Shown here piece after piece: positions 22,901-34,606 of a stretch of 64,000 nucleotides of DNA. Where the stretch lies: assembly GCA_009733575.1 (NCBI GenBank), contig ML769589.1:61609-125608 (forward strand), written 5' to 3'. The notes under the pieces were generated by a model. The model saw only the letters and a program-made list of their open reading frames with translations, was not told where the DNA came from and did not search any database. How positions within the stretch are numbered: position 1 is the first letter of the stretch; every line of letters starts with the position of its first letter. Source of the stretch: Gymnopus androsaceus JB14. Its lineage: Eukaryota > Basidiomycota > Agaricomycetes > Agaricales > Omphalotaceae. Made by a program: the position numbers and the translations under genes.

Positions 22901-23387
22901 ATGGCTAGCAACTCTCGCTCTCCTTCTGCAGGTCCTCCTCCTACTCAGCAACGCTCTCGTCGTCGTGCTTCACGGAGTCCATCTGTAGCGGCAGCAGGAG
23001 TTGGTTCAGGCTCTCGGCCGCCTCGTAATCGTCGTCGTGGCCAGCAACCACAACAGGGTGCTCTTGGAGGTCTCGGTGGCGGACTGCCAGGTATAAACGA
23101 AGTCGCTAACACTGCGACTGGTGCTGTGAATGCTGTTGGTGACGCTGTTGGAGGAGTTGTAGATGGTCTTGCAGGAGTAGTAGGGGACAAGCCGCTGAAG
23201 TTGCGACTCGACCTCAACTTGGATGTAGCGGTTGAGTTAAAGGTGAGTAGCGCTCTTCGAAACGTAACTATTAACTAACTCTTTTGCAGGCCCGTGTCCA
23301 TGGTGACTTGACGATTTCATTGTTGTGCGTGTTTATCCTTTCTGGGTTGGAGGTTATCTGAGATGTTTTGTATTGCACAGGCGATAA
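22901..23387 (+). CDS. small Gly/Ala-rich protein, conserved basidiomycete type
   Basis: Three exons (22901-23242, 23290-23324, 23381-23387) join in frame to 127 residues. The N-terminus is basic and Ser/Pro/Arg-rich (RSRRRASRSPS, RPPRNRRRGQQPQQG). The middle is a hydrophobic Gly/Val/Ala stretch (NAVGDAVGGVVDGLAG). The C-terminus, LKLRLDLNLDVAVELKARVH then GDLTISLLR, is what I recall as a common tail in short basidiomycete proteins of unknown role. The last exon supplies only three codons including TAA. The amphipathic tail suggests membrane or self-association, but that is inference. Confidence 0.75.
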
Positions 23388-24330
23388 TTTTGGGATTATT
23401 ATGGAGCAGAGTGTTGTCTTCCTGTGCGTCTTTCCCTTTATGCTTCCATGTTTCTTGAATTCACTCTAGTCTTCTATAGACTCTTTTCTTGCCGCGACAC
23501 CTAGGACGCTTGTACTTGGGACTAATGATTTTTGTGCATCCATATCATTACACCTCTCGCCATCCTCAATGGTTCTATCTACCACTGCAATACGCGTCAA
23601 AATGTTCACTATCGATATTTCTGGAACATCTTTTCGCATAGGCATGGCGCAACCGAGGCGAATGCCTTGCAGCTCCAAAATCCTTGTTTTCACCTATCCG
23701 AACTCTTCCCTCGGAGATATTATGCTCATTTCTAAACTCGTCGCTCACGGCACGGTTAGTTTTGACAAAGTTATGATGCGGGAGGGATATTATCATGTAC
23801 ATGGTGTTTTCGATAGCGAGCTATTATCTTCCTCTCCGGTCCTCATTCTTCCTTGACCTGCAATGATGGGGACTACTCAAAGATTTTGCGTCACTAGTCG
23901 GTTTCAGAGATATGAATAGCTGCTTGAGCGAACTACTCCGCTCTGGGATTGCTACACCGATACGATATATCTCAACGTATACGTTGGTCTTGAGCACAAT
24001 TGTAGATGGAAGGACCTGAAGCTGGGCTCAGATTGTCGAAGCCTTACCTTGCTCACATGCTGGAGCTTCCTTCCCCAACCTTGAAGTTTCTGCAATCCTC
24101 AGTAATGACCTCGCCTTTACTCTTACCATATCTTCCTAGCGTTCCGCCGAACTCTTGGATCGTTCGATCTCGACCAATCTGATGACGGCTAATGCAGATA
24201 GATGTCTCAAATGTTCTAATCCAACAAAATCAGATTGAATCGGAGTTTCTTTTTGCATGACTGAACTAGCACTCCAAAATGCTAAAATCTATGTACATAT
24301 TTATTTTGTTCTGCTTAGTTGAGCTCGGGG
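23388..24330. other. gene-poor stretch
   Basis: Contains a 95-codon plus-strand open frame (23569-23856, with FRIGMAQPRRM and DKVMMREGYYHVHG) that is not recognised and has an antisense frame of similar length. No supported gene. Confidence 0.35.
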
Positions 24331-26337
24331 TCACTCAGCTTGCGCTTGTCGCATCCTCTTAAGGATCACCAGCTCATCCGCAACCGTGCCATTGAGACCC
24401 AACACAAACTGGAACTTCAACGCCGTAGCATTGATCGTCAGCTTGCTGAATCCGTAATGCTCCTTGGTCCAGCACCGCCGTGATGTTCAAGAGCGAGCCA
24501 CTCAGCTGACTGTGAGACTCGATGTTACCCGCCATGCCATTAACGATGTGTGCTATCGACACGCCTTCGTTGGTGTAGTAGGTGTGGTCGTCTACGATCG
24601 ACGCAGAATCGATCGTGCCGTTGATAGTGAGGGGGAAGAGGCGCTCGTACCAATGGATGTGGCCAGCGATATAGACATCAACTCCGGCGTCGAGCATGAG
24701 CGACTGGAAGGCCGTACGGATGTGAGCTTGATAGGAGGCGGTCCCCGAGCTGTACATGGGTCTGTGGCTGTTAATAACAATCCAAGGCGTCTTGGTGCGG
24801 TCGACAGCTGCGAGATCCGCCTTGAGCCATTGGTACTGCTCGTACGCAGTGTTGTCTTTGAAACTACCGTCTATGGCGCCGAATGGTCCACTGTCTGTGA
24901 TAAATGTCTGGTCTTCGGCGGGATGAGTCTCATCACCTGTTAGGTCGGCAACAAATGGGAATTCTGGACTATTGGCGTAATCCGTTTCGGTATTGAGAGA
25001 GATGAAGTGGGCTAGTCCATAGTCAAATGAGTACCAGAAGCTGTCGACGCCACCAGACTCGTTTCCTGGCATACGAAGCGGTTCGCGAAGGCTGTAAAGT
25101 TCCTATCATAATGAACCATCGGTCAACGAATTCCTTCCGAGATTCAGCTGTGGAGTTTTACCTCTGAGATGGAGGACAGCTGTAATAAGTGAGAGATGAT
25201 TCGGCTACAGTTGTGTTGCTCTCGTCGTCATTCAAGTAAGCAGTCATAATGTTCCCTGGGCCATCGAACTCGCCACACGAAGCCTCGTGGTTTCCTGGAA
25301 GGACCATGTAAGGCACCTTGGTGGTGATGATGTTAATCCATTGCTGCCACAGATCCCAGTTGGACTCATAGATGGAGCTAATGTCGCCTCCTCTTGGACC
25401 TCCCTGGTTGGCAGAGAGACTGTAAGCAGAGTACGAAGACAATCATATAACATTACCTGGTCCGCTATCTCGCCTTCTGGAAGAGGGGTGAGGTAATCTG
25501 GGTTGTCGAGACCGCCTGGGAGCTCAGACGATGAACCATTGTAGCAGACTGGCCAGTCACTTGCACAAGGCAAGATACCGCTGTACCAGTCATCAGCGTA
25601 ACTGATGTCTCCTCCGTGCCAGAGGAAGGAGGTACCATCGGTAATGGCATTGATTAGCTGCTCGTGAGTGCCCTTGGCATTGGTGTATCCCATATCATTC
25701 AGAATACCTATCGTGAACTCGCTTTGGTCACCAGCCTCACGAGCAGTGGTGAACTGTCATGACTTCAGATGTAGTTGTGCCATTTGCGGCTTCAATCTGA
25801 TAGTAGTACACTGTGTTTGATGCCAAGTTCTTTATCTGAACATCATGAAAGAACTGACTACACTGAGTTACCGCGGCCAGGGAACATGACGGAGTACGGT
25901 CGTATCTACAGAACACCTCGAGTCAGCATACGCAGGTTATCTCCTTGAATTCGGAATAAGACTTACGTCCTGGAGCTGCCAGTAGCAACATGTTTTAGGC
26001 TGGTACGACTGCTGCCCCATTTGAGGGATGGAGCAACACCGAGACCGAACGGCGTCTGATAGTGAACGTTGATACCAGCAGGAATATATGACAGCGAAAT
26101 GACATTGATGTTGTTGGTGACATGGGCCGATTTCGGAGCCACAGCAGGAGGCTCAACGACACGCTGGAAGCCCTTGCCATTGCCCTTGACAGTGGGATCA
26201 ACCCAATCACCGACTGGAATTGCTGGGCCGGTGTATGGAAACGTTGTGTCGACGGCAGGTGGAGCTGCATTTGCGCGGAGGGCCAATAATGCTGCCAACA
26301 GCAGAGACGCCGTGGTGAACGTTTTCGTGGCAGCCAT
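24331..26337 (-). CDS. secreted purple acid phosphatase (metallophosphoesterase)
   Basis: Start MAATKTFTTASLLLAALLAL at 26337 with a clear signal peptide ending around ALRANA. The order matches fungal purple acid phosphatases: a fibronectin-like N-domain (PAGINVHYQTPFGLG, VYYYQIEAANGTTTSEVMT), then the metal-binding blocks ILNDMGYTN, HGGDISYADDW, VLPGNHEASC, VINSHRPMYSS and AGHIHWYERLFP, and the C-terminal HYGFSKLTINATALKFQFV, stop at 24331. Introns are at about 25985-25905, 25459-25411 and 25163-25100. Three single-base frameshifts interrupt it (near 25756, 25072 and 24468), each with good homology on both sides and no stop pile-up, so I keep it as a gene. Role: release of phosphate from organic esters outside the cell. 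The phosphoesterase gene 2.3 kb away is divergent. Confidence 0.88.
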
Positions 26338-26370
26338 TGGGGGGAAGCTGGGAAAGACAGCGCCGTCGTA

Positions 26371-26380
26371 TACTTATATA
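26371..26380 (-). promoter_or_regulatory. TATA box of the acid phosphatase gene
   Basis: TATATAAGTA on the minus strand, about 35-45 bases upstream of the ATG at 26337. Confidence 0.5.
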
Positions 26381-28597
26381 CTGTGCGCATTTTGAGCTAT
26401 ATATTTATGTAAAAATCGGATCTGCAGTGCAATGCGGCCGTCTTAACACGCTGACCTGCCAATCCAAACCGAACAACTCGATGCCAAAAGATAAACGTAG
26501 ATAAACGTTGCGATAAACGTTGCTAAAAAAAAGACTCAATGAGTTAGCGTGAGCACGTTTGAGAGCCATTGGGATTGTTTAAATACTTCTTCTCCTCTGC
26601 CACATGGACTTTGGAATCAGGTGCCATTGGTTCATGAGCTATCGGCCCTGGATAAACACATTCATAACCACAACGCTCTCTGCTCTGGCTTTTATTTTTT
26701 GCCGTCATCGCTTGTGATGATGATCACGACTGCGACCAAATTCACGACCGTCGAAGTGCGCACTATGAACCACCGGTGCCGACAGGCGTAGGGACTGGGG
26801 TGATTTCAATATCATACACACTGCATATTACGATCTCCCAACTGTTTCCTGGTGCAAGCTGGCTCCTTGAGCACCAGCAAACTTCGTTTCTGGGGCCCAA
26901 CTGCAACTGAGATTTGGGTGATTTCTCTAGCTTCGCCAAGCATATGAAGCGGATTGCTCTCGTGCGTCCAGCAGTCACCTGTCTGTTGCTGGAGCTCATT
27001 AACCCCTACATACAGGACCTCATTCTGGTTAATTCAGATGACCTTCACGATGGAACAAGATTGACTGACAGATGTCCTATTGGAGGGAATCGATGCCCAC
27101 GATGTACGTGCAGTCGCTGTTCCTTGATCTTGTACTGACTTGCTCTAGAGTCCAGGCCGACCCGTTATTAGAGAGCTTCCTTACGATCTCATGGCTATCG
27201 CAAAGTCAGTCAAGGTCTTTCTACGTACCTTATTCGACTTTCTCAAGCCATGAACTCTATGCCTATATCAGCACCTGGGACATGTACACTAATTTTGTCT
27301 CTGCCCTTGATGATAAACATCTCTCCTCCAATGTGAACATTACTATTTTGACCAACAACACAGTCGAGGTTCCAGTTGGGGTCTGCCTCCTCAAACTCAC
27401 AACCCGAAAGGCGAGCACTGGCAATGAGTGGCTGGTTACCGCGTGCAGGAGCACACCTGATTACCATCAAGACAATACTGGCGTTCTTCACCTACCCCTA
27501 AACGTCTTGAAAACCTCGCTGATCTCCTGAACTCCAGGTTGTGTTGGAACAAGAGCCGAGGAGATCGATAACCACCCACGATCTACCAAATTGAACCAGA
27601 AATCGACGGGACTGCGACTCATATCCATACCTTTGAGGTGATGAATATGTCGATATCCATGGTATCGTCAAATTAAAACCCAACCAAGTCATGGTCACCA
27701 CCGGTAGCCTATCTCTCGTCACATTCCCGGCTCGTAGTTCGTCTACACGTCAACAAGTCCCGTCTCCCGATCGCACGTACAGGTCCTGACGTTGATTTTG
27801 AACGGGATTGCTCAACAGAGGAAAATGTATTAGTCTACGGCGTGAACAGCCGAGTAAGCATTCTCAATCTCCTGAATGTCAGCATCAGAAAACATCTTGT
27901 GGCAAGTATCAACTCATTCACCAGTCAGTTCGAACATTGCCAACTGCGTGCATGACGCTCACGCTGCCCAGCCTGATATCTAAACTGCAAATTTCATTAT
28001 CTTTGCGAATATGGAGATCATTCTCTCCTTTTTTTAACTTGTCCATTCCTTCTGATCCTTTCTCGCTTTCCTCCCTCCCTCCTCCGCTCCTGCCTCAGTC
28101 CAATTCTTCTCCCTCCGTTCCCCCCCTCCTTCCTTGTCCATTTCTCTCCCCTTCCCTCTTTTCATCTCCTCTCCATCCCTTTCTAGGACCGGAGCACAAG
28201 CGTAGCAGGCTGCTCCTTACGCTAGTTGCAGGTCGTCCTTCTTGCTTTGTGATTACTTTCCGTAATTAACTATGATCCTCTATTATGCATTGAATAGAGG
28301 ATGTTTTTATTTTTAAACTTGAGAAGTCTTGAGTTACCGTGGATTTTTCTTACTCTCATTGCATACTCACAAGACACTGCAGGCTACTTGAAAAACCAAC
28401 TCTTTCTCATGGTATGTTTAGCCCAAGGCACCTCGAAGCGCCTCCCGTCCGAGTCCATGTGCGCTCACGCACGTTGGCCGGTGCCACTGCCGAGCGTGAC
28501 TATAAGAAGTGCGCCTCAACTCAGGATTCATGCTTTTTTTTCGTACAAGCCTCTTCATCGCTTCATACAAAGCCTCTGTATTGCTTCGTACCCTACG
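26381..28597. other. divergent intergenic region with possible coding remnant
   Basis: About 2.2 kb between the two phosphoesterase genes. Around 27540-27770 the plus strand gives broken but protein-like readings in different frames (IDGTATHIHTFEV, VDIHGIVKLKPNQVMVTTG), suggesting a decayed gene I cannot name. 28018-28190 is a strong pyrimidine tract. CTATAAGAAG at 28500-28509 is a likely TATA box for the gene at 28598. Confidence 0.4.
28018..28190 (+). repeat. long C/T-rich tract
   Basis: About 170 bases almost wholly C and T (runs such as CTTTCCTCCCTCCCTCCTCC). Pyrimidine tracts are usual upstream of strongly expressed fungal genes, but this one is unusually long and lies 400 bases from the ATG. 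Confidence 0.6.
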
Positions 28598-30071
28598 ATG
28601 AAGGCCAACACCACCGCCGCCTTGCTCGGTCTCATGGCTACTTCCACTTCCATATTCGAAAACACCCCTGTCCTCGGAAACACCTCTGAGTCCGTGAGCA
28701 CGGTAGGCTCAGCTCCCTTTGGGTACACGGCGGGTTCCGCCGAATCCGTCTCGAATCTCAAAGACAAAATCAAACACGTCGTCTGGGTTCTTCTCGAGAA
28801 CCGTTCATTCGATAACATCCTCGGTGGCGTTAACCGTACCGGCTTGGATAACCCTACCAATAATGGTAACGTTTGCAATCCAGTGAACATTACCGATCCG
28901 AATGGTGCTACATTGTGCACCAGACTCAAAGATTTTGATTCGGTGGTTAATGACCCGGACCATTCCGTTACGGGAAACAATTTTGAATTTTATGGTCAGT
29001 TCGCTCCAGATGATGCTGCCATTCAAAATGGTAGTATCACTGCGACTAACCAGGGCTTTGTCAACAAGCAATTAATTTCTTATCCCACCATAACTCCCGA
29101 CGTAGCTGCAGCTCAGGTTATGGGATACTATTCAGAGAATGAGGTTCCCACTCTGATTGACATAGTTGACGAGTTCACAACTTTCAATTACTGGTTCTCA
29201 TGTATTCCAGGGGTAAGTCCATTTCTCCTGTTAGGCTCTTGACTAACGGTGTTGCAATCTTTAGCCCACCAACCCTAACCGTGCATGTGCCCTTTCCGGC
29301 ACCTCAGATGGGCATGGCTCTAATGACAATGACTTCAATATTGCCGCCATAGATGTCAACAGCATCTTTGAAACGGCCAGCTCGAAAAACATTTCCTGGC
29401 TCAACTATGATGGTACAAACGGTGCATTTTCCCCCGACGCTCTCTTTTATAATTGGACAGCAGCCAATGCGCCATCAAACATCGTTCCCATTGAAAACTT
29501 CTTCCAGGATACCTACCTTGGTCTCCTACCCCAACTATCCTACCTTAATCCATCATGCTGTGGTCTGAACACCAATTCTATGCATCCAGATGGGAACGTC
29601 TCTTTTGGTCAGATCTTCGTAAAGCAGATTTACGATGCTGTGAGGCAGGGCCCGCATTGGAACGATACTTTGCTCCTCCTCACCTACGATGAAAGTGGTG
29701 GATTCCATGACCACGTCCCTTCTCCTCTCGCCGTCCGACCAGACAACAAAACATACACTGAGACCGCAGAAGATGGCCAATCCTATACCTTCCTTTTCGA
29801 TCGTCTAGGTGGTCGCATGCCAACCTGGTTGATCTCTTCATTCGCACCAAAGGGGCACGTTGAGAATATGGGAACGAATCCTCTTACGGGAGCAGTGGAG
29901 GCATATAGCGCCACTTCGGTGCTGAAGACGCTTGGACTGTTGTGGGATTTCGAGGATTTCACCCCGAGAGTTAGCAATTCGCCTTCGTTTGATCATTTGA
30001 TTGGGCCAAATGCGCGGGATGACGCGCCTCTGATTTTGACTCCTCCCAAGCCGTTCCCCAATGCTACGTAG
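28598..30071 (+). CDS. phosphoesterase family protein (phospholipase C / acid phosphatase type)
   Basis: Two exons (28598-29212, 29265-30071) give 473 residues with no lesion. IKHVVWVLLENRSFDNILGG near residue 50-70 is the N-terminal signature of the phosphoesterase family (Pfam PF04185: bacterial non-haemolytic phospholipase C and fungal acid phosphatases). Further family blocks are YYSENEVPTLIDIVDEFTTF, SGTSDGHGSND, SWLNYDG, LLLLTYDESGGFHDHVPSP, LGGRMPTWLISSFAPKG and a C-terminal SVLKTLGLLW. The weakly hydrophobic N-terminus (TTAALLGLMATSTSIF) may be a secretion signal. Many N-x-S/T sites fit an extracellular enzyme. With the divergent acid phosphatase it suggests phosphate or phospholipid scavenging. 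Confidence 0.9.
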
Positions 30072-30391
30072 TTGTGGTTCTAACATATGCTATTATGTAA
30101 GCTTTGGAGACTTGCTTACAAGTCACGATTGCCTTACGGTCGGTCTTGAGAAAGACTAGGAAGTAACACAAAAAGTTAGGAGTACAGTAGTTTGAACTTT
30201 GATATCGACCTGCGTCTTCGAGAGTGCGTGACTTTGAAAGAAGAAAAGATGAACGCGTGCACATACGTTTTTAAAAACTTACAAATTCATTATCGGGAAG
30301 ACAGCTGTAAAGGCATGTCAGGCTGAATGTGGCACGACAACTCCCTTTACAGTTATGCCAAGATTGTCTTCTCTACACACATACTTAACAC
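30072..30391. other. convergent intergenic spacer
   Basis: 320 bases between two convergent stops. No gene is seen. Confidence 0.5.
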
Positions 30392-31948
30392 TTAGTATTC
30401 ATAGAAACCCTTCCCGCTCTTCTTTCCCATCCACCCTGCATCAACCATCCTCCCCAAAAGGATACTCGGGCGATACTTGGAGTCGCGTGTGCCTTCGTAC
30501 AAGTCTCTTGGATTGCGAGACAGGTGTCGAGGCCGATACTACGAGAATAGGGGAAGACGCGAAGAGGGACAGGAGCAGGGTAAAGAATCGAAGAAGCACG
30601 AAGGAGGGAGGATATAGTTGAGCGTAAGAATAAATCAAACAGAGAAAGACTTACAAATCAGCTACAAATCATCCGCCGCGTAGATTCAACGATGCGTCCA
30701 TTGCAAGCAGATTGACGTAGGTAGGATTCGTTCAGAGACACGATAATGACAGAGAGAAAGAGGAAAAGTTGTCAGCGCAGTCCCTCCTCCAGTAAATGTA
30801 CGAAGAGTGCAACTCACCGAGCTGTAACGGTCCCATAGGATGACCCATTCCCAGCCGAAGCGTCTTATCGATATCGTCTCGTGTAGCGGTTCCCTATCCA
30901 AAGAATTCAAGTCACGAACGTCGTACACGACTAGCGAGCGTACCTGCTCTAAACACATGATAGCCTGTTGGATAAATTCGAGTCAGTAAGAAGGGATGCA
31001 GTAGGAGGTTCGAGGAGGCGATGCAACAAGGACCCAGAAAAGATACGTAGAAAGTCTTGAACAAAGCCCGCGCAGATGCGGACGACGACGATGCTGGGAT
31101 ATATATTCCAGGCACCATTTCTACTGGAGGCATGCTCACCTCGTTGATAAATGGCATGAGCAACGCGTTTGAAACGAAACCGGGAACGTCCTTTGATGTT
31201 GTTACCTCTGCAATAGACATTAGTCCCGAAACTCTCGCCCAAGAATTTCGAAGATCACCCTTTCCACAGGCAACTGCAAACGCCTTTGCACGTTGCAGAG
31301 TTTCGTCCGACGTTTGTAGACCCGGAATCACTTCACATAATTTCTAAACCACTACCCGCGCTCGTATTAGTCCTCGACAGAATTATAACATGCTCACTAC
31401 TCACCATTACCGGTACAGGATTGAAGAAATGGACGCCAACTACTCTTCCCGCGCAGCTCTTCCCTTCCTCACTAGCTTTGCTCACATTTCCGTCGAGTCC
31501 GTCTACAGCAGCTCCGGCAAGCTTGGTAATCGAGATACTACTTGTATTGCTCGCCAAAATCGCGTCTTTCGACAAATTATGTGCCAGGGCACGAAATATT
31601 CCTTCCTTGAGTGGCAACCTCTCTGAAGCAGCTTCTATCAGCCATATCCGTTCCACGTTCACCTAGTTCGCGCGCCCAGCCAAATTCATCTTGTCTCGAG
31701 GAAGATGAGGCGGAAGCTATAGAAATGACTCGTGCTCTCGCAGTTTTTGCTTCATCTTCGCTGATTTTCCCTTTCGATACGTCTTTGGCAAGAAGTTTGT
31801 CCATAAAACCAAGGCCTTTGGTAATTTGAGAAGGATCACGGTCGTAAAGAAGAACTGTGGGGATTTTCGCGCATAGAGAGGCAACGAGGGCAATACCGAT
31901 ACCCATTTGACCTGCGCCGATGACGGAGATTGTACGTGGAAGAGCCAT
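30392..31948 (-). CDS. 3-hydroxyacyl-CoA (3-hydroxybutyryl-CoA) dehydrogenase
   Basis: Start [16 protein letters not shown] at 31948 carries the NAD-binding GxGxxG Rossmann motif. Then come [14 protein letters not shown] and [18 protein letters not shown], and [12 protein letters not shown] with [13 protein letters not shown], the substrate and catalytic region. The C-terminal domain follows after introns: [60 protein letters not shown], and a final [11 protein letters not shown], stop 30392. Five or six introns are evident. Two single-base breaks lie near 31643 and 30498. An odd Ser-rich insert ([14 protein letters not shown]) follows the N-terminal fold. The enzyme oxidises 3-hydroxyacyl-CoA in fatty-acid or related acid breakdown. 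The neighbouring FAD monooxygenase is on the same strand. Confidence 0.87.
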
Positions 31949-32097
31949 GGCTTCGAGGGAGCAGGCTTGAGAGCGTGGTAGTTTGGGTTCAGTAGTACAT
32001 ATTCACGTGAATTCCGGTTTGATTCCGGCTCACTCCATCGCTTATCGCGGGCCGATGTCAAAGCGTATATTATCAATTCTAACCGAAGCCAAATAAT

Positions 32098-33945
32098 TCA
32101 TACAAGTCCCGCGTTCTCTAACATGACATGCGCGCGCTTCATATCCTCTTCAATAGTTCCCGCTGCTCTACCAGGCCATCCCCAGTTCTTCTTCACCGCT
32201 TCACGGAAAGCCGATATCTGGCCCTTTGACAGTTTCCCGTCTTTCGAGATCCGAGTCCTCACCCGAATTACTACAAGTTCCGAAGAATCGAATCCAAACT
32301 CGTAGAATTCACCCATCTCATGCGCCCAACGCATGATCTCATTTCCGTATGGTTGGCGAAGGGTATTGTAAATATCCAACATTTGGTGAATATCGTTGGA
32401 ATTGGTGACACCCTGGGCTGATTTGGCGATAATTTTACCGAGGATGTAAGCGTCCTGTAATTTAAAAAAGAAGGATGAAAATGACTATGATGTACAATAT
32501 GACACGTTTTACGCACCTCTATCGCCGTACATGCGCCAGCACCCAAATGAGGTGACATTGCATGCGCCGCATCTCCAAGTAACGCAATACGAGGAGTCAC
32601 GTACGTTTCCAGAGGTCTTAAGTCTTGAATAGGCCAAATAGTAGGATCCTTCATCATCTACACGGTTCAGCCGAAAAGTAAGCTATACATGCTTGGAAGT
32701 TGATAGATTTCTGATCACTCACTTTCAGCAGTTCAACCGCCTCATCATGCCATCCAGGATAAGTAGCTAGTATGGCTTCGACTGGGACACTGTCATTATT
32801 CATCTGAGGGGATGATGACCCTGAGGAGGAGGCGGACTCTATGACGGGGGAGCCGCTCCGGGAATCTGAAAAGAATGCAACGAGGTTTACTATCTCCCCA
32901 TTCTGAATCGGATAGGCGACAAGATGCTGTTAAACAGGTCATTGAATGGGATTATCATTGATTGGGTGAGCACAACACTTACCTTGGATTTTCCACAGTA
33001 CTAGATGGTTCAATTTAACTTCGGAGATTAGACTGAGAAATGAATGAAACACGAACAATAGTTGGTGTATGAAGTGCTCTGTGATCAGGCCACACCTCGA
33101 CCAATCTTTCCCTGGGTATCAGCGCGCGAAATGCGCTCTGGCCTGTGTACAAGATGTCGCTCCTGAGATAGCACTGGTTATCTTCGCTGTCCCCTTCTAC
33201 CTCACTTTGCCGTTCCTTGTATCCCATGGCCTCGAACCACCGCCTGGCGTACAACAGACTTTAATCCGTCTGCACCAATAACCAGATCAAAAGAACCAAT
33301 AGCGCCGTTCCGGAAGCACAGTTCAACAGAGTCTGGAAGCTCTCGGCATCCTGCAAGACGATGACCAAAGTGAATACGGCAGTGGGACGCAGAGGGGAGT
33401 TGGCTAAGGAGAAGGTCTAGGAGTTTCTGACGGTGGAGATTAGTTGCTTCAGCGTCTACATGTCATGTTCATTCAATATGTAAAACGATCGCGAACGAAG
33501 ATTGTATGATAACTTACCTTTAATATAATGCTCGTAAATCATTGACCCATCCTTGCCATTGTGAAAAGTCCACGATGGTCTCGATGCTGTAAAGTGGCGA
33601 ATTAGACTAACACTCACAGCGTGAGCCTGTAGTACTCACGTTCAGTCTCTTTGCACTCCTTCCGAGTGTTCAGCACTGCTTCCAGCACCTCCTCGTTCAC
33701 TCCGAGCGCCTTGAAGCATGCATGGGTCCGTGGCCAAGTAACAATACCAGCACCAATTGCAACAAACTTAGCTGCCGCCTCGAACAAGTCGATTTCGATA
33801 TCATGACAGTCCTTTAGCGCTGCAGCACAGGTCAAACCTCCGATTCCACCACCGCTGAAGAATACTAGAGGTCAGCAGTAGAAAAGAGAGTTCGAGGTTA
33901 AACTTACACGATAGCAACACGAAGCTTCCTTGTGGTCATCGTCAT
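32098..33945 (-). CDS. FAD-dependent monooxygenase, salicylate-hydroxylase-like
   Basis: Start MTMTTRKLRVAIV at 33945. After an intron the FAD dinucleotide fold reads VGGGIGGLTCAAAL. It continues GIVTWPRTHACFKALGV, PSRPSWTFHNGKDGSMIY, LHRQKLLDLLLSQLP, the DG motif DLVIGADGLKS, RALIPRERL, HLVAYPIQNGEIVNLVAFF, and the second FAD motif IALLGDAAHAMSPHLGAGA followed by CTAIEDAYILGKII. The stop is at 32098. About eight exons; intron borders fit the protein joins I tested. One single-base break lies near 33252 (after SVVRQA). The order of motifs is that of group A flavin monooxygenases acting on aromatic acids. The actual substrate is unknown. Possible partner: the adjacent acyl-CoA dehydrogenase. 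Confidence 0.9.
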
Positions 33946-34040
33946 CTCGAAGAGTCAGAGGCGTTGGTTTCAGAGAAAGATTGAATGAGAAAACTTCACG
34001 AAGACGGATACGAGGAACCGCTTCGCACTTGGGCTCCTTG

Positions 34041-34050
34041 TCTTATATAC
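34041..34050 (-). promoter_or_regulatory. TATA-like box of the FAD monooxygenase gene
   Basis: GTATATAAGA on the minus strand about 100 bases upstream of the ATG at 33945. Confidence 0.4.
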
Positions 34051-34606
34051 ATACTACAACCTACTTTTGCTTCTTAGCAAATAACGACGTAGCTCAACGC
34101 GTAATATGCCGCATAATCGAGACTGGAAGAGCAGCTTGAAGTCAAAGTGCAATCTAGAATGGTACCAGCATGAGAGTATCGGTCCATATCTAGTAGTGGT
34201 GTAACCCGAATAGGCTGTAGTACGGACCTTGGACGTTGTTACTGATTCGCCCGGATGAAAATTAGTTAGTAATTCGTACGCGGGACAAACGTTAAAAAAA
34301 CACATACTTTTTCCGCCTAGGTCCGCGGCCGAGTGAACATTAAACTTAAAATTTCTTCGATAAATAAAAGCCATAAACCTATCGATCAGTTAATTTCGGC
34401 TGCCTAGTTTGGACATCGCTATCTCAATAATATCATCGTAACGAGAGAAATTGTCAAATGCAAGCTTGTTAGTGTGCGATTACAGAACGTTTCAAAGCGT
34501 AGAATATTAGCTGCGAGTCCTATTCGTATTTTCCAGCGTCCCTATAAGCAGAGTGAGGTCGGTAGATGCATTAAAATGAGAAAACCCAGTACTTACCAAG
34601 TAGAAT
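34051..34606. other. intergenic spacer
   Basis: About 550 bases between the FAD monooxygenase promoter and the 3' end of an F-box gene. Nothing supported is seen. Confidence 0.4.

Noticed and set aside
27072..27530. 152-codon plus-strand open frame
   Set aside because: An overlapping minus-strand frame of similar quality exists and neither matches a family I know; treated as a possible remnant only.
28018..28190. CRISPR-like or regular repeat array
   Set aside because: Only low-complexity pyrimidines; no regular repeat-spacer spacing here or elsewhere in the window.
27808..28269. 153-codon plus-strand open frame
   Set aside because: Its second half is translation of the C/T-rich tract (Ser/Pro/Leu low complexity), so not a real protein.
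30949..31347. Plus- and minus-strand open frames of 96-97 codons
   Set aside because: Both are shadows of the 3-hydroxyacyl-CoA dehydrogenase exons and introns.
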